Below the pieces are notes generated by a model. That model made no database searches, was not told the origin of the DNA, and saw only the letters and a list, made by a program, of their open reading frames with translations. From positions 1 to 64,000 of the forward strand of contig NZ_SLXS01000001.1 in assembly GCF_004340785.1 (NCBI RefSeq): a stretch of 64,000 nt of DNA, written 5' to 3'. Position 1 is the first letter of the stretch. Every line of letters begins with the position of its first letter. The translations under genes and the position numbers were made by a program. Source of the DNA: Tumebacillus sp. BK434 (GTDB taxonomy: Bacteria; Bacillota; Bacilli; Tumebacillales; Tumebacillaceae). Below are positions 1-9,831 of the stretch, piece after piece.

Positions 1-8
1 CTAAATTA

Positions 9-47
9 AGCGAGCGCTCCCCCGTTGAGTACCGGAAAGCGCTCGCT
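9..47 (-). terminator. hairpin downstream of nitroreductase, possible terminator
   Basis: A perfect 10-bp inverted repeat (AGCGAGCGCT at 9-18, AGCGCTCGCT at 38-47) flanks a 19-nt loop about 70 bp past the stop of the leftward nitroreductase gene. Read leftward it is followed by TTAATTTAG, only a weak T-tract, so intrinsic termination is plausible but not certain. It could also serve a gene left of the window. Confidence 0.4.
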
Positions 48-115
48 GCATAATACATGTCCTTTATTACTGTCTACTTGACGGGGCTACGACCACAGCG
101 ACGGGTGTCTTTTGT

Positions 116-601
116 TTAAGGCAGTTGATGCAGTTTTTCCTGAATCGGGGTGCGCGGTTTGGCTTCCGGCACTTCCAGCGGATAGCCGACCGGCAGGAAG
201 CCGACGATCTCCATCCCCTGCGGCAGTTGGAGCAGTTCACGCACGCGGGGTGAGACGCCAAGCGAGGACCAGCCAGTGCCGACTCCATCGGCGTGGGCGG
301 CCAGCATGAAGTTCTGAATGAAGCAGGCCACCGCTGCGATATGCTCATCCCGGTCGACCGCCGTTTTCGCCGGTGTGGAGGCAACGGCGAGCAGGAGCGG
401 TGCGCCGCCAAAATCGGTCTTGTGCTTCACGTGCGCCCGCGTTTCCGGACCGACCACGCAGACGATCCAAGGCTCGGCCATGCGGTGGTTTGGCGCATAG
501 CTGGCCCAAGTCAGCCACTCCTCGACATGCTCCATCGGCACCGGGTCCGGCTTGAATTGTTTGATGTTGCGGCGGGTGAGAATCGCATCTTTTACATCCA
601 T
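116..601 (-). CDS. nitroreductase family protein
   Basis: Predicted 161-aa FMN-dependent oxidoreductase of the nitroreductase fold, which reduces nitro or quinone compounds with NAD(P)H in the cytosol; the substrate is not predictable. The N-terminal pattern AILTRRNIKQFKPDPV contains the family's FMN-phosphate-binding RRS/T-like Arg pair, and a C-terminal stretch around GTGWSSLG and VGFLPVGYPLE matches the family's second FMN-contact and dimer region. The length is short but normal for the small clade. The ATG at 601 is chosen because AAAGGAG lies 8 nt upstream; a further in-frame start at 628 has no such site. It is divergent from the next gene. Confidence 0.85.
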   Translation of the reverse strand: MDVKDAILTRRNIKQFKPDPVPMEHVEEWLTWASYAPNHRMAEPWIVCVVGPETRAHVKHKTDFGGAPLLLAVASTPAKTAVDRDEHIAAVACFIQNFMLAAHADGVGTGWSSLGVSPRVRELLQLPQGMEIVGFLPVGYPLEVPEAKPRTPIQEKLHQLP

Positions 602-632
602 CAGTACGCGCTCCTTTCCAAGTACCAAAAGT

Positions 633-649
633 ATCTCCTAGTAGGATAT
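633..649. promoter_or_regulatory. operator-like dyad in divergent intergenic region
   Basis: ATCTCCTA-G-TAGGATAT forms a 17-bp dyad with 7 of 8 paired positions matching. It lies between the divergent nitroreductase and the small gene at 765, some 30 bp upstream of the nitroreductase start. The placement suits a repressor or activator site, but no regulator gene is adjacent. Confidence 0.3.
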
Positions 650-764
650 GTGGGCATACCGAAATTGTAGTATTCCGAATTTTTTTCAACGACGCAAACA
701 GGTTTGTATTTTCCACAAGGTTGGATTATCCTAAGGAAGATGTGTGTGGAAGGGGGCTATGCGG

Positions 765-1001
765 ATGGATAAAGCTTCTGTTCGCGCGATGGTGATCAAG
801 AAAGTCGTTGACGAACTCTATCTTGACGAGCAGTTTGTCACCGAGCAGATTGACGCGATGGAAAAGGAGCTTGGCGATGACCTTTACGGCCGCGACACGA
901 TCGCGGAAGTAGTCGCCCGCATGCTCGACATCATGGACGACGTGGAGTGGTCCAGCGACAAATCCGGCCTGGTCGACAAGCCTGTCAAGAAAGTAAACTG
1001 A
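765..1001 (+). CDS. small hypothetical protein
   Basis: A 78-aa acidic, probably helical cytosolic protein beginning MDKASVRAMVIKKVVDEL. I do not recognise a family. There is no signal peptide, membrane segment or cysteine. The ATG at 765 sits about 8 nt after the purine run GGAAGGGGG (748-756); an ATG at 759 is too close to it and a GTG at 744 overlaps it. Regular codon use like its neighbours supports a real gene. The next gene, another small protein, begins 77 bp downstream, so they may be cotranscribed. Confidence 0.7.
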   Translation: MDKASVRAMVIKKVVDELYLDEQFVTEQIDAMEKELGDDLYGRDTIAEVVARMLDIMDDVEWSSDKSGLVDKPVKKVN

Positions 1002-1078
1002 TCGGCGTACAAGCATCTAAGAGGTAAGGAAGCAGCATACTAGTCTCATCTGTTACCATTCAAAAGGAGTGACGCCAG

Positions 1079-1243
1079 ATGAATCAAGAGTATACGCTTC
1101 GCTGTTCGCTCTGCGGCACAACGCATGAAGCGGACGCGGCATCGGTCGAACAGGTACAGGCTGCGAAAGAAGGCAGCTCCACCTTTATCTGCGATACGTG
1201 CGGACGCAAAGTGCAGTTCGAAAGCGAACAAAAATTCCGCTAA
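1079..1243 (+). CDS. small zinc-ribbon protein
   Basis: A 54-aa frame starting with ATG at 1079, preceded by AAAAGGAGTG with good spacing. It carries two CxxC knuckles, CSLC near residue 9 and CDTC near residue 39, separated by about 28 residues. This is a four-cysteine zinc ribbon and makes up most of the protein. Such tiny ribbons resemble the Bacillus YlaI type in size and layout, but I cannot assign it to that family with certainty. Function unknown; a nucleic-acid or protein adaptor role would be a guess. Confidence 0.7.
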   Translation: MNQEYTLRCSLCGTTHEADAASVEQVQAAKEGSSTFICDTCGRKVQFESEQKFR

Positions 1244-1358
1244 GAAATTGTCACTGATTTGTCGATTCTTGCAGGACTCGGACGAAACGGGTCGAATATA
1301 GAAGTTTGGTTTGGGCAATTGTACATTTTTTCACGAATCAAGTGGAGGAGGAAGCGGA

Positions 1359-2516
1359 ATGAACATCCATGAGTATCAAGGCAAAGCTGTCTTGAAAAAG
1401 TATGGCGTCGCGGTTCCGAACGGCCGCGTGGCCTTTACGGTAGATGAAGCAGTACAGATCGCTGAAGAACTGGGCGGCAAAGCTGTAGTGAAAGCACAGA
1501 TCCATGCAGGCGGCCGCGGCAAGGCAGGCGGCGTCAAGCTCGGCAAGAGCGTTGACGAAGTACGTACATACACAGAACAGATTCTCGGCATGACCTTGGT
1601 CACGCATCAGACCGGCCCGGAAGGCAAGGTTGTCAACCGCCTCCTGATCGAAGAGCTGTCCGACATCAAGAAAGAGTACTACATCGGCCTCGTCGTCGAC
1701 CGCGCGACCCAGCGCGTCGTCATGATGGCGTCTGAAGAAGGCGGCACCGAGATCGAAGAAGTGGCAGCAGCAACTCCGGAGAAGATCTTCAAAGAAGCGA
1801 TCGACCCGGCTGTCGGTCTGGCTGCTTTCCAAGCGCAAAAGCTGGCGTACGCGATCAACATCCCGAACGAGCTGGTCAAGCAGGCTGTGAAGTTCATGCA
1901 AGGCCTGTACAACGCTTTCGTTGAAAACGACTGCTCGATCGCTGAGATCAACCCGCTCGTCGTCACCGGCGACGGCCGCGTTGTCGCGCTGGATGCGAAG
2001 CTGAACTTCGACTCCAACGCCCTGTTCCGCCATGCGGACATCCTCGAACTGCGCGATCTGGAAGAAGAAGATCCGAAAGAGATCGAAGCTTCCAAGTTCG
2101 ACCTGACCTACATTGCACTCGAAGGCAACATCGGCTGCATGGTCAACGGTGCAGGCCTGGCGATGGCGACGATGGACACCATCCAGCACTACGGCGGCAC
2201 CCCGGCGAACTTCCTTGACGTAGGGGGCGGCGCGACCACTGAGAAAGTTACGGCTGCCTTCAAGATCATCCTGTCTGACGAAAACGTCAAAGGCATCCTC
2301 GTCAACATCTTTGGCGGCATCATGAAGTGTGACACCATCGCAGAAGGCGTTGTCGCAGCTGCGAAAGAGATCGGCCTCAACCAGCCGCTCGTCGTTCGCC
2401 TCGAAGGCACCAACGTCGAGCTCGGCAAGAAGATCTTGAACGAGTCCGGCCTGAACATCGTCGCAGCAGACAGCCTCGCGGACGCAGCGCAAAAGATCGT
2501 CGCATTGGTGAAGTAA
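1359..2516 (+). CDS. sucC: succinyl-CoA synthetase (ADP-forming) beta subunit
   Basis: Beta chain of succinate-CoA ligase, which with SucD interconverts succinyl-CoA plus ADP/GDP plus phosphate and succinate plus NTP in the TCA cycle. The 385-aa protein starts MNIHEYQGK at 1359, just after GTGGAGGAGGAAG. The ATP-grasp part shows [15 protein letters not shown] near residue 50 and EINPLV near residue 200; the C-terminal ligase domain has [10 protein letters not shown]. Length equals the usual 385-390 aa. sucD follows 24 bp later with its own ribosome site, so the two form an operon that ends at a terminator after sucD. Confidence 0.98.
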   Translation: MNIHEYQGKAVLKKYGVAVPNGRVAFTVDEAVQIAEELGGKAVVKAQIHAGGRGKAGGVKLGKSVDEVRTYTEQILGMTLVTHQTGPEGKVVNRLLIEELSDIKKEYYIGLVVDRATQRVVMMASEEGGTEIEEVAAATPEKIFKEAIDPAVGLAAFQAQKLAYAINIPNELVKQAVKFMQGLYNAFVENDCSIAEINPLVVTGDGRVVALDAKLNFDSNALFRHADILELRDLEEEDPKEIEASKFDLTYIALEGNIGCMVNGAGLAMATMDTIQHYGGTPANFLDVGGGATTEKVTAAFKIILSDENVKGILVNIFGGIMKCDTIAEGVVAAAKEIGLNQPLVVRLEGTNVELGKKILNESGLNIVAADSLADAAQKIVALVK

Positions 2517-2540
2517 TACGAGCGGAGGAGGGTAACCCAA

Positions 2541-3443
2541 ATGTCTATCTTGATTAACAAAGATACGAAGGTCATGACCCAGGGCATCACGGGTAAAACG
2601 GGCCTTTTCCATACAAAGCAAGCGATTGAATACGGAACGAACATGGTTGCAGGCGTAACCCCGGGCAAAGGCGGCACCGAAATCGAAGGCGTGCCGATCT
2701 TCAACACCGTGCTGGAAGCGAAGAACGCGACCGGCGCAAACGTTTCGGTCGTGTACGTTCCGCCGGCGTTTGCAGCAGACTCGATCTTGGAAGCGGTAGA
2801 CGCTGACCTCGATCTCGTCATCTGCATCACCGAGGGCATCCCGGTCATGGACATGATCAAAGTGCGTCGCTTCATGGAAGGCAAGCGCACCCGCCTGATC
2901 GGTCCGAACTGCCCGGGCGTGATCACGCCGGGCGAGTGCAAGATCGGCATCATGCCGGGCTACATCCACACCCCGGGCCGCGTGGGCGTTGTTTCCCGCT
3001 CCGGCACCTTGACCTATGAAGCGGTGCATCAGCTGACCACGGAAAACATCGGTCAATCCACCGCAGTCGGCATCGGCGGCGACCCGATCAACGGCACCAA
3101 CTTCATCGATGTTTTGGAACTGTTCCAAAACGACCCGGACACCGACGCGATCATCATGATCGGCGAAATCGGCGGCACTGCGGAAGAAGAAGCGGCTGAG
3201 TGGATCCAAGCGAACTGCACCAAGCCGGTTGTCGGCTTCATCGCAGGCGCAACCGCACCTCCGGGCAAGCGCATGGGCCACGCAGGCGCGATCATCTCCG
3301 GCGGCAAGGGCACCGCAGCTGAAAAGATTGCGGCGATGGAAGCAGCGGGCATCCGCGTAGCTCCGACCCCGTCCGACCTCGGCTCGACCATGGTCGCACT
3401 GCTCAAGGAAAAAGGTCTGCTTGAAAAAGTGACCGTGAAGTAA
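2541..3443 (+). CDS. sucD: succinyl-CoA synthetase alpha subunit
   Basis: Alpha chain of succinyl-CoA synthetase, carrying the CoA site and the phosphohistidine. The 300-aa protein has the N-terminal CoA-binding Rossmann motif [10 protein letters not shown], the region [15 protein letters not shown], and the catalytic histidine in [13 protein letters not shown] near residue 247. GGAGGAGGGTAACCC precedes the ATG. It is cotranscribed with sucC, and a hairpin terminator follows the stop. Confidence 0.98.
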   Translation: MSILINKDTKVMTQGITGKTGLFHTKQAIEYGTNMVAGVTPGKGGTEIEGVPIFNTVLEAKNATGANVSVVYVPPAFAADSILEAVDADLDLVICITEGIPVMDMIKVRRFMEGKRTRLIGPNCPGVITPGECKIGIMPGYIHTPGRVGVVSRSGTLTYEAVHQLTTENIGQSTAVGIGGDPINGTNFIDVLELFQNDPDTDAIIMIGEIGGTAEEEAAEWIQANCTKPVVGFIAGATAPPGKRMGHAGAIISGGKGTAAEKIAAMEAAGIRVAPTPSDLGSTMVALLKEKGLLEKVTVK

Positions 3444-3459
3444 TTTCACACAATCAGCA

Positions 3460-3488
3460 AGAGAGACTCCTGGGAGTCTCTCTTTTTT
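3460..3488 (+). terminator. rho-independent terminator after sucCD
   Basis: AGAGAGACTCC and GGAGTCTCTCT form an 11-bp stem with a tight turn, followed by TTTTT. It separates sucCD from dprA. Confidence 0.9.
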
Positions 3489-3508
3489 ATCCGAGAGGGG
3501 GAACGTTT

Positions 3509-4606
3509 GTGCGCGTTGACGATATTTTGCTATGGCTGTCTGTAACGCCCGGCGCAGGCGGGGTTACGGTGCGCCGGCTGTATGACACGTTTGGCTGTTG
3601 GGAGAGCGTGTGGGCGGCCGGGGAAGCGGAGATGGAGCGGCAGTCCGGGGTGAAGAAGCAGATCATCCGCTCCCTGGTCGCGACCCGGGCCTCTTTTGAC
3701 CCGGTGGCGGTGCGCAAGCAGTTTGAGCCGCAAGGGGTGCGCTACGTTTCGCAGGTAAACGGTGAATATCCGCAGATCCTGCATACGCTGTACGATCCGC
3801 CTGCAGGTCTGTTTGTGATCGGGACGATTCCGCGAACGGGCGCTGCGGCGCTCGCTGTCGTCGGCGCGCGGACGCTGACCGCCTACGGGCGGCTGGCGAC
3901 GGAGCGGCTGGTGACAGAGCTTGCTGCAAGCGGCTTGACGATCGTCTCCGGCTTGGCGCGGGGTATCGACACAGCGGCACACCATGCGGTGCTGCAGGCG
4001 GGCGGACAGACGATCGCGGTGCTCGGGAGCGGCGTGCTGCAGATCTACCCCCGGGAGAATGTCACCCTCGCGCATCGCATCGCCGACGGCCATGGCGCCG
4101 TGCTCTCCGAATATCCCCCGCATGCTCCCGGCCGTCCACAGAATTTCCCGGTCCGCAACCGGATCATCTCCGGTCTTTCGCAAGCCACCCTCGTCGTCGA
4201 AGCGGGTGAAAAAAGCGGTTCGCTGATCACCGCCGACCAAGCGCTCGAACAAGGCCGCGACGTCTATGCCGTCCCCGGACCGATCACCTCCCCGGCCAGC
4301 GCCGGCACCAACCGTCTGATCCAACAAGGTGCCAAGCTCGTGCTGTCCGCCGCTGATCTCCTCGAAGACTACGAGTTTTCCCTCCCGCAAAACACAACGC
4401 ATTTCCCGCAACATGACCTGACGTATCTGCCCTCCGAGTTCCGTATCCTTTTCGAAGCACTCGGCCATGAAGCAGCCACGCTAGACGAACTGCATCTTCA
4501 CACCGGACTCCCCCTTGGCCAGCTGCACAGCACGCTGTTGCGGTTGCAGTTGCAAGGGGAGATCGCCGCCTTGCCTGGCAACCGTTTCCTGCGCGTCAAA
4601 CGGTAA
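3509..4606 (+). CDS. dprA: DNA-processing protein DprA
   Basis: DprA/Smf loads RecA onto incoming single-stranded DNA during natural transformation. The 365-aa protein has an N-terminal helix-hairpin region, a central extended Rossmann fold (VVGARTLTAYGR near residue 118, SGLARGIDTAAHHAVL near 148, IAVLGSGV near 170) and a C-terminal winged-helix domain in the last 60 residues (LDELHLHTGLPLGQL). The start is GTG at 3509 after GAGAGGGGG. It sits between terminators, in the sucD-dprA-topA order familiar from Bacillus. Its presence suggests competence potential. Confidence 0.96.
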   Translation: MRVDDILLWLSVTPGAGGVTVRRLYDTFGCWESVWAAGEAEMERQSGVKKQIIRSLVATRASFDPVAVRKQFEPQGVRYVSQVNGEYPQILHTLYDPPAGLFVIGTIPRTGAAALAVVGARTLTAYGRLATERLVTELAASGLTIVSGLARGIDTAAHHAVLQAGGQTIAVLGSGVLQIYPRENVTLAHRIADGHGAVLSEYPPHAPGRPQNFPVRNRIISGLSQATLVVEAGEKSGSLITADQALEQGRDVYAVPGPITSPASAGTNRLIQQGAKLVLSAADLLEDYEFSLPQNTTHFPQHDLTYLPSEFRILFEALGHEAATLDELHLHTGLPLGQLHSTLLRLQLQGEIAALPGNRFLRVKR

Positions 4607-4608
4607 GC

Positions 4609-4635
4609 AAGAGAGGGTGCGACCCTCTCTTTTTT
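4609..4635 (+). terminator. terminator after dprA
   Basis: AGAGAGGGT-GCG-ACCCTCTCT followed by TTTTT, starting a few bases after the dprA stop. Confidence 0.9.
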
Positions 4636-4712
4636 GGTTGCCACCGTTTGCCGTTTGTGCGGTTTGGATAATACTAATCCATGAGTTCATGCATAAAAAA
4701 TATCGTTTTGTC

Positions 4713-4740
4713 GTGACAAACGGTGATTTCTTGATATATA
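4713..4740 (+). promoter_or_regulatory. candidate sigma-A promoter for topA
   Basis: GTGACA (5 of 6 to the -35 consensus) at 4713-4718, 16 bp, then TATATA at 4735-4740. It lies in the AT-richer 200-bp gap between dprA's terminator and topA, about 70 bp before the GTG start. Nothing else is evident in this gap. Confidence 0.4.
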
Positions 4741-4810
4741 TTGGTACATAGCATCTCGGATTTGGCTTATGAAAACGCATTCTAATACATAAAGAAAGGA
4801 GGAGAGAGTC

Positions 4811-6919
4811 GTGTCCGATTATCTCGTAATCGTCGAATCTCCCGCCAAAGCAAAGACGATCGGCAAATACCTTGGGAAAAAATACGTGGTCAAAGCGTCG
4901 ATGGGTCACGTTCGCGATTTGCCCAAATCGCAGCTTGGCGTAACTGTAGAAGACGACTTCTCTCCGAAATACATAACCATTCGTGGAAAAGGCGACATTT
5001 TGAAAGAGCTGCGCGACGCCCGCAAAAAAGCGAAACAAGTTTTTCTCGCAGCCGACCCGGATCGCGAAGGTGAAGCGATCGCGTGGCATTTGGCGCATAT
5101 TCTCGATGTGGACACTGCGACACCTTGCCGCGTGGTCTTCAACGAGATCACCAAAGACGCCGTCAAAGAAGCGTTCAAACATCCGCGCTCGATCAATATG
5201 AACTTGGTCAACGCCCAGCAGGCCCGCCGCATTTTGGACCGTCTCGTCGGCTATCAGATCTCCCCCCTTCTATGGAAGAAAGTCAAAAAGGGGCTGTCTG
5301 CCGGCCGCGTCCAATCGGTCTCGGTGCGCTTGATCATCGACCGCGAAAACGAAATCCGCGCCTTCGAGCCGGAGGAGTACTGGACGCTCACCGCTCATTT
5401 CAAAATTGACAAAAGCAAATTTGAAGCAAGATTCCACGGTTTCGGAGAAGAGAAAAAAGAATTGAAATCGGAGGCGGACGTGCTGGAGATCCAGCAGAAG
5501 ATCGCCGGTCAGAATTGGGTCGTGCAATCGGTCAAGATGACCGAGCGCAGACGCAACCCGTCCGCGCCGTTCACCACCTCCACCCTGCAGCAGGAAGCAG
5601 CCCGCAAATTAAACTTCCGCGCATCGAAGACGATGTCGCTCGCCCAGCAGCTCTATGAAGGGATCGACATCGGCGGCGAAGGGACGGTCGGTTTGATCAC
5701 GTATATGCGTACCGACTCTGTCCGCATCTCTCCGATCGCACAAGAGGAAGCGAGAGAATATATCACGGAGGAATTCGGCGCGGACTATTATCCGCCCGAA
5801 CCGCGCAACTACGCGACCAAGTCTAAAGGCGCACAGGAAGCGCATGAAGCGGTACGCCCCTCTTCGGTGCTGCGGCACCCGGACAAGATCAAGGAATTTT
5901 TGAGCCGCGACCAGTTCCGCCTCTACAAGTTGATCTGGGACCGCTTTGTCGCTTCGCAGATGGCGTCGGCGGTGCTCGATACGATGACGGTCGACATTGC
6001 CGTCGGCGAGACGCGTTTTCGCGCGACCGGGTCGAAGATCAAGTTCCCTGGCTTCATGACCTTATATATTGAAGGAAATGATGAAGGGAAGGACGAAGAC
6101 GAGAAATTCCTGCCGCCGATGGAAGAAGGGCAGCAGCTGAAAGACCCCGAGGTCGAGCCGAAACAGCACTTTACGCAGCCGCCGCCCCGCTATACGGAAG
6201 CGCGCCTCGTCAAGACGATGGAGGAGATCGGCATCGGACGCCCGTCCACCTATGCGCCGACCTTGGAGACGATTCAGAAGCGCGGCTACGTGCTGCTCGA
6301 AGAGAAGCGTTTCGTACCGACCGAGCTTGGCGAGATCGTGCACGAGATGATGGAAGAGTTCTTCCCGCAGATCGTCGACGTCGATTTCACTTCCAACATC
6401 GAGCAAGAGCTCGACGAAGTGGAAGAAGGCGACATCGACTGGGTGAAAGTGCTCGGCGAGTTCTACGTGGATTTTGAAAAGCATCTGCGGATCGCCGAAG
6501 AAGAGATGAAGCATGTCGAGCTCCAGGAGGAAGTCTCCGATGTCCCCTGTGAGAAATGTGGGAAGCTGATGGTATACAAACACGGCCGCTACGGCAAGTT
6601 TTTGGCTTGCCCGGGTTTCCCGGACTGCCGCAACACCAAGCCGATTTTAAAAGAGATCGGCGTTGCTTGCCCGAAATGCAAGGAAGGGCAGCTCGTCGAG
6701 CGCAAAGGCAAGCGCCGCCGCGTCTTCTTCGGCTGTGACCGCTATCCGGAATGCGATTTCATCATCTGGGATCGTCCGACCGGCCAACCTTGCCCGGAAT
6801 GCGGCGAACCGCTAGTCATAAAACGCACCGGAAAAGGTGAAGGTAAAGAAGTCATCCAGTGTTCCGGTGCGGAATGCAACCATAAGGAAGAAGTGACCGC
6901 AGAGGGCAAACAGGGGTAG
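4811..6919 (+). CDS. topA: DNA topoisomerase I (type IA)
   Basis: Type IA topoisomerase that relaxes negative supercoils through a 5'-phosphotyrosine intermediate. The 702-aa protein has an N-terminal TOPRIM domain ([15 protein letters not shown] at residue 8; [14 protein letters not shown] near 82) and the active-site tyrosine in [13 protein letters not shown] at about residue 298. The C-terminus carries three four-cysteine zinc ribbons (starting CEKCGK, CPKCKE and CPECGE) between about residues 578 and 692. Start is GTG at 4811, behind the near-perfect AAAGGAGGAGAG. It begins the topA-trmFO-xerC-hslV-hslU-codY cluster. Confidence 0.98.
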   Translation: MSDYLVIVESPAKAKTIGKYLGKKYVVKASMGHVRDLPKSQLGVTVEDDFSPKYITIRGKGDILKELRDARKKAKQVFLAADPDREGEAIAWHLAHILDVDTATPCRVVFNEITKDAVKEAFKHPRSINMNLVNAQQARRILDRLVGYQISPLLWKKVKKGLSAGRVQSVSVRLIIDRENEIRAFEPEEYWTLTAHFKIDKSKFEARFHGFGEEKKELKSEADVLEIQQKIAGQNWVVQSVKMTERRRNPSAPFTTSTLQQEAARKLNFRASKTMSLAQQLYEGIDIGGEGTVGLITYMRTDSVRISPIAQEEAREYITEEFGADYYPPEPRNYATKSKGAQEAHEAVRPSSVLRHPDKIKEFLSRDQFRLYKLIWDRFVASQMASAVLDTMTVDIAVGETRFRATGSKIKFPGFMTLYIEGNDEGKDEDEKFLPPMEEGQQLKDPEVEPKQHFTQPPPRYTEARLVKTMEEIGIGRPSTYAPTLETIQKRGYVLLEEKRFVPTELGEIVHEMMEEFFPQIVDVDFTSNIEQELDEVEEGDIDWVKVLGEFYVDFEKHLRIAEEEMKHVELQEEVSDVPCEKCGKLMVYKHGRYGKFLACPGFPDCRNTKPILKEIGVACPKCKEGQLVERKGKRRRVFFGCDRYPECDFIIWDRPTGQPCPECGEPLVIKRTGKGEGKEVIQCSGAECNHKEEVTAEGKQG

Positions 6920-6936
6920 TTTGCCCCTGTTTTTTG
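6904..6936 (+). terminator. terminator at topA stop with an alternative overlapping hairpin
   Basis: AACAGGGG (6909-6916) pairs with CCCCTGTT (6924-6931), followed by TTTT, giving an intrinsic terminator whose loop contains the topA stop codon. The same bases also form a competing perfect stem, GGGCAAAC (6904-6911) with GTTTGCCC (6919-6926), which would break the first. The ribosome finishing topA would cover the 5' arms. The trmFO ribosome site begins about 10 nt downstream. Confidence 0.6.
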
Positions 6937-6959
6937 TGGTACGAAAGGAGACATACATC

Positions 6960-8273
6960 ATGACACAACCGATCACAGTCATCGGAGCGGGGCTGGCAGG
7001 TTCGGAGGCAGCGTGGCAGATCGCCAAGCGCGGCCATCAGGTCAACCTGTACGAAATGCGCCCTGTTCGCAAGACTGATGCACATAAAACGGAAAACTTC
7101 GCCGAGCTGGTCTGCTCGAACTCCCTGCGCGGAGCTTCGCTGACCAATGCGGTCGGCCTGTTGAAAGAAGAGATGCGCCGCCTCGACTCGGTGATCATCA
7201 CTTCGGCCGACAAGACGGCCGTTCCGGCAGGCGGTGCGCTTGCTGTCGACCGCGATGTGTTCTCCGGGGAAGTGACGCACCGCGTCATGGAGCACCCGAA
7301 CATCAACGTCATCCGCGAAGAGATCACCGAGATTCCCAAGGAAGGCATCGTGATTATCGCCAGCGGTCCGCTGACCTCACCGCACCTGTCGCAAGCGATT
7401 CTGGAGCTGACCGGGGAGGAGTATCTGTATTTTTACGATGCGGCCGCTCCGATCATCAACAAGGAATCGATCAACTTTGACAAAGCGTACATCGCCTCCC
7501 GCTATGACAAAGGCGAAGCAGCATACATCAACTGCCCGATGACCGAAGAGGAGTACAACGCGTTTTACGAAGCGCTGATCACGGCGGAAGGCGTTCCGCT
7601 CAAAGAGTTTGAGAAAGAGATCTTCTTTGAAGGGTGTATGCCGATCGAAGTGATGGCCAAACGCGGCCGCCAGACGATGCTGTTCGGTCCCTTGAAACCG
7701 GTCGGCCTCCCCGACCCGCGCACCGGCAAAGAGCCGTTTGCCGTCGTGCAGCTGCGCCAAGACAACGCGACGGCGACGCTCTACAACATGGTTGGCTTCC
7801 AGACCCATCTCAAGTGGGGCGAGCAGAGCCGGGTGTTCCAGATGATCCCGGGCCTGGAGAACGCCGAGATCGTGCGCTTTGGCGTCATGCATCGCAACAC
7901 TTACATCAACTCGCCGAACTTCCTGCGCCAGACCTACCAGACGAAAGTGCGCGACAACCTGTTTTTTGCAGGCCAAATTACCGGGGTGGAAGGCTATGTC
8001 GAATCGGCAGCGGCCGGCCTGATCGCAGGCATCAACGCGTCGCGCCTGCTCGAAGGCAAGGAGCCGCTCGAGTTCCCGCGCGAGACGGCGATCGGCTCAC
8101 TCGCGTATTACATCACACACACCAGCGGCAAGAATTTTCAGCCGATGAACGCGACGTTTGGGCTGCTTCCGCCGCTGGAGAAAAAGATCCGCAACAAGAT
8201 GGAGAAAAACGAAAAGATCTCCGAGCGCGCTCTAAACAGCCTTGGGGACTTTGTGACTGAACAACAGCTGTAA
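6960..8273 (+). CDS. trmFO: tRNA (uracil-5-)-methyltransferase TrmFO
   Basis: Folate- and FAD-dependent enzyme that makes ribothymidine at position 54 of the tRNA T-loop, using methylene-tetrahydrofolate and NAD(P)H. The 437-aa protein begins with the FAD dinucleotide motif [13 protein letters not shown], has the GidA-family block [14 protein letters not shown], catalytic-region cysteines in [11 protein letters not shown] and [11 protein letters not shown], and the late FAD motif [16 protein letters not shown]. The ATG at 6960 is preceded by AAAGGAGAC. Length is typical. In Bacillus the gene (gid) also lies between topA and xerC. Confidence 0.97.
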   Translation: MTQPITVIGAGLAGSEAAWQIAKRGHQVNLYEMRPVRKTDAHKTENFAELVCSNSLRGASLTNAVGLLKEEMRRLDSVIITSADKTAVPAGGALAVDRDVFSGEVTHRVMEHPNINVIREEITEIPKEGIVIIASGPLTSPHLSQAILELTGEEYLYFYDAAAPIINKESINFDKAYIASRYDKGEAAYINCPMTEEEYNAFYEALITAEGVPLKEFEKEIFFEGCMPIEVMAKRGRQTMLFGPLKPVGLPDPRTGKEPFAVVQLRQDNATATLYNMVGFQTHLKWGEQSRVFQMIPGLENAEIVRFGVMHRNTYINSPNFLRQTYQTKVRDNLFFAGQITGVEGYVESAAAGLIAGINASRLLEGKEPLEFPRETAIGSLAYYITHTSGKNFQPMNATFGLLPPLEKKIRNKMEKNEKISERALNSLGDFVTEQQL

Positions 8274-8329
8274 ATCGGTCTAAAGCGCCCTTTTTTTACA
8301 TAGGGTTGCAGGAAAAGGCGGGGATTACG

Positions 8330-9250
8330 ATGGAACAGCCGCTCGTCTGGCCGCCGATGATCGATCATCAGGTGGACTTGTACATGCAGTATCTCGCCGT
8401 CGAGAAGAAGGTCTCGCACCACACGCTCGACCATTATTATTCCGACCTCGAACAGTTCATCGCCTTCATGCTGGGCGAAGGGCGCGCATCGTTTGCCGAC
8501 ATCACCCACCTTGACGTGCGCACGTTTGTCGGCCGCATGGCGCGCGACCGCGCGAAGAAGACGATCGCGCGCAAAATTTCGGCGCTCCGCTCCTTTTACG
8601 CTTTTTTGCGGCGCGAAGGATTTGTGGAGAAGAACCCGGCGAAAGATGTGCACCTGCCGAAGTTGGAGCGCCGTCTGCCGAACTTTTTGTACCTCGATGC
8701 GGTGGAGCGCCTGATGAATGCGCCCGACACCACCACACTGCTGGGGCTGCGCGACAAGGCGCTCCTTGAGCTGTTGTACGCCTCTGGCGTGCGGGTCAGC
8801 GAATGTGTCGGGCTCGACCGCTCCGACCTCGATCTCGACCTCGGAGCGGCGCTCGTCTTCGGCAAAGGCTCCAAAGAGCGTTATGTCCTGCTCGGGTCGC
8901 CTGCCGTCAGCGCCTTGCGCCGCTATCTGGCCGACGCTTGGCCGCTCTTGCGCCAGCAGGCGGGCGGAGAGGACCGCCCGGTGTTTCTCAACCACAAAGG
9001 AACGCGGCTCTCCGACCGCAGCGTGCGACGTATTCTCGACAAATACGTAGTACAACTTGCCGGGATGCAAAAAGTGTCTCCGCACACGCTGCGCCACACG
9101 TTTGCCACTCATCTGCTCGACCATGGCGCTGATTTGCGGGTCGTGCAGGAACTGCTCGGCCACGCCAGTCTGTCCAGTACGCAGATCTATACGCACACGA
9201 CTCGCGAGCATCTGGAGCGTGTCTACACCAAGGCCCATCCGCGGGCTTAA
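8330..9250 (+). CDS. xerC: tyrosine recombinase XerC
   Basis: Site-specific recombinase that with XerD resolves chromosome dimers at dif (CodV in Bacillus). The 306-aa protein has the N-terminal SAM-like DNA-binding domain and a C-terminal catalytic domain with the conserved arginine in ASGVRVSE, lysine in [19 protein letters not shown], the histidine in [10 protein letters not shown] and the nucleophilic tyrosine in QIYTHT. The ATG at 8330 is preferred because GGAAAAGGCGGGG lies just upstream; a TTG at 8306 lacks a site. The conserved housekeeping context argues against a mobile-element integrase. Confidence 0.96.
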   Translation: MEQPLVWPPMIDHQVDLYMQYLAVEKKVSHHTLDHYYSDLEQFIAFMLGEGRASFADITHLDVRTFVGRMARDRAKKTIARKISALRSFYAFLRREGFVEKNPAKDVHLPKLERRLPNFLYLDAVERLMNAPDTTTLLGLRDKALLELLYASGVRVSECVGLDRSDLDLDLGAALVFGKGSKERYVLLGSPAVSALRRYLADAWPLLRQQAGGEDRPVFLNHKGTRLSDRSVRRILDKYVVQLAGMQKVSPHTLRHTFATHLLDHGADLRVVQELLGHASLSSTQIYTHTTREHLERVYTKAHPRA

Positions 9251-9270
9251 CGAGAGAGGGGACGGGAAGT

Positions 9271-9816
9271 ATGAGTCAAAGCCAATTCCACTCCACGACG
9301 ATCTTCGCCTGCCGCCGCAACGGCAAAGCTGCGATGGCAGGCGATGGTCAGGTCACATTTGGCCAAAACATGGTCATGAAAAACGGCGCCAAGAAAGTCA
9401 GACGCCTGTTTCGCGGCGAAGTCGTCGCCGGGTTTGCCGGATCGGTCGCCGATGCGTTTACGCTGTTTGACCTGTTCGAAGGAAAGCTCGAAGAGTTCCA
9501 CGGCAACCTGCAGCGGGCTGCTGTCGAACTGGCCAAAGACTGGCGCACCAGCAAGATGATGAAGAACCTCGAAGCGATGCTGATCGTGATGAACCGCGAC
9601 CATCTGCTGCTCGTCTCGGGCAACGGGGAAGTGATCGAGCCGGATGACGACATCATCTCGATCGGTTCGGGCGGCTCCTTCGCCTTGGCGGCCGGACGCG
9701 CGCTGTATCACCACACCGAGCTCAGCGCCCGCGAGATTGCAGAGAACGCCTTGAAGACGGCGGCAGACATCTGCGTGTACACCAATCACAACATCATCGT
9801 CGAAGAGATCGGCTAA
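9271..9816 (+). CDS. hslV: ATP-dependent protease subunit HslV (ClpQ)
   Basis: Proteasome-like peptidase that forms dodecamers and degrades proteins unfolded by HslU. The 181-aa protein contains [35 protein letters not shown] and a late IGSGGSFA block, all diagnostic of the family. The double Thr that is the N-terminal nucleophile in E. coli lies after an 8-residue leader, MSQSQFHS; a similar extension exists in Bacillus ClpQ, where the serine after Met acts instead. Which residue is used here cannot be told from sequence. hslU follows after 15 bp. Confidence 0.97.
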   Translation: MSQSQFHSTTIFACRRNGKAAMAGDGQVTFGQNMVMKNGAKKVRRLFRGEVVAGFAGSVADAFTLFDLFEGKLEEFHGNLQRAAVELAKDWRTSKMMKNLEAMLIVMNRDHLLLVSGNGEVIEPDDDIISIGSGGSFALAAGRALYHHTELSAREIAENALKTAADICVYTNHNIIVEEIG

Positions 9817-9831
9817 GAGGAGGGGAACGCT

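Noticed and set aside
1338-3449. A 703-codon open frame opposite sucC-sucD
   Set aside because: Same cause. It runs through two highly conserved genes and shows no protein family.
8330-9250. Tyrosine recombinase as the integrase of a mobile element
   Set aside because: Size, motifs and the topA-trmFO-hslV neighbourhood are those of chromosomal XerC; there are no attachment-site repeats or phage genes nearby.
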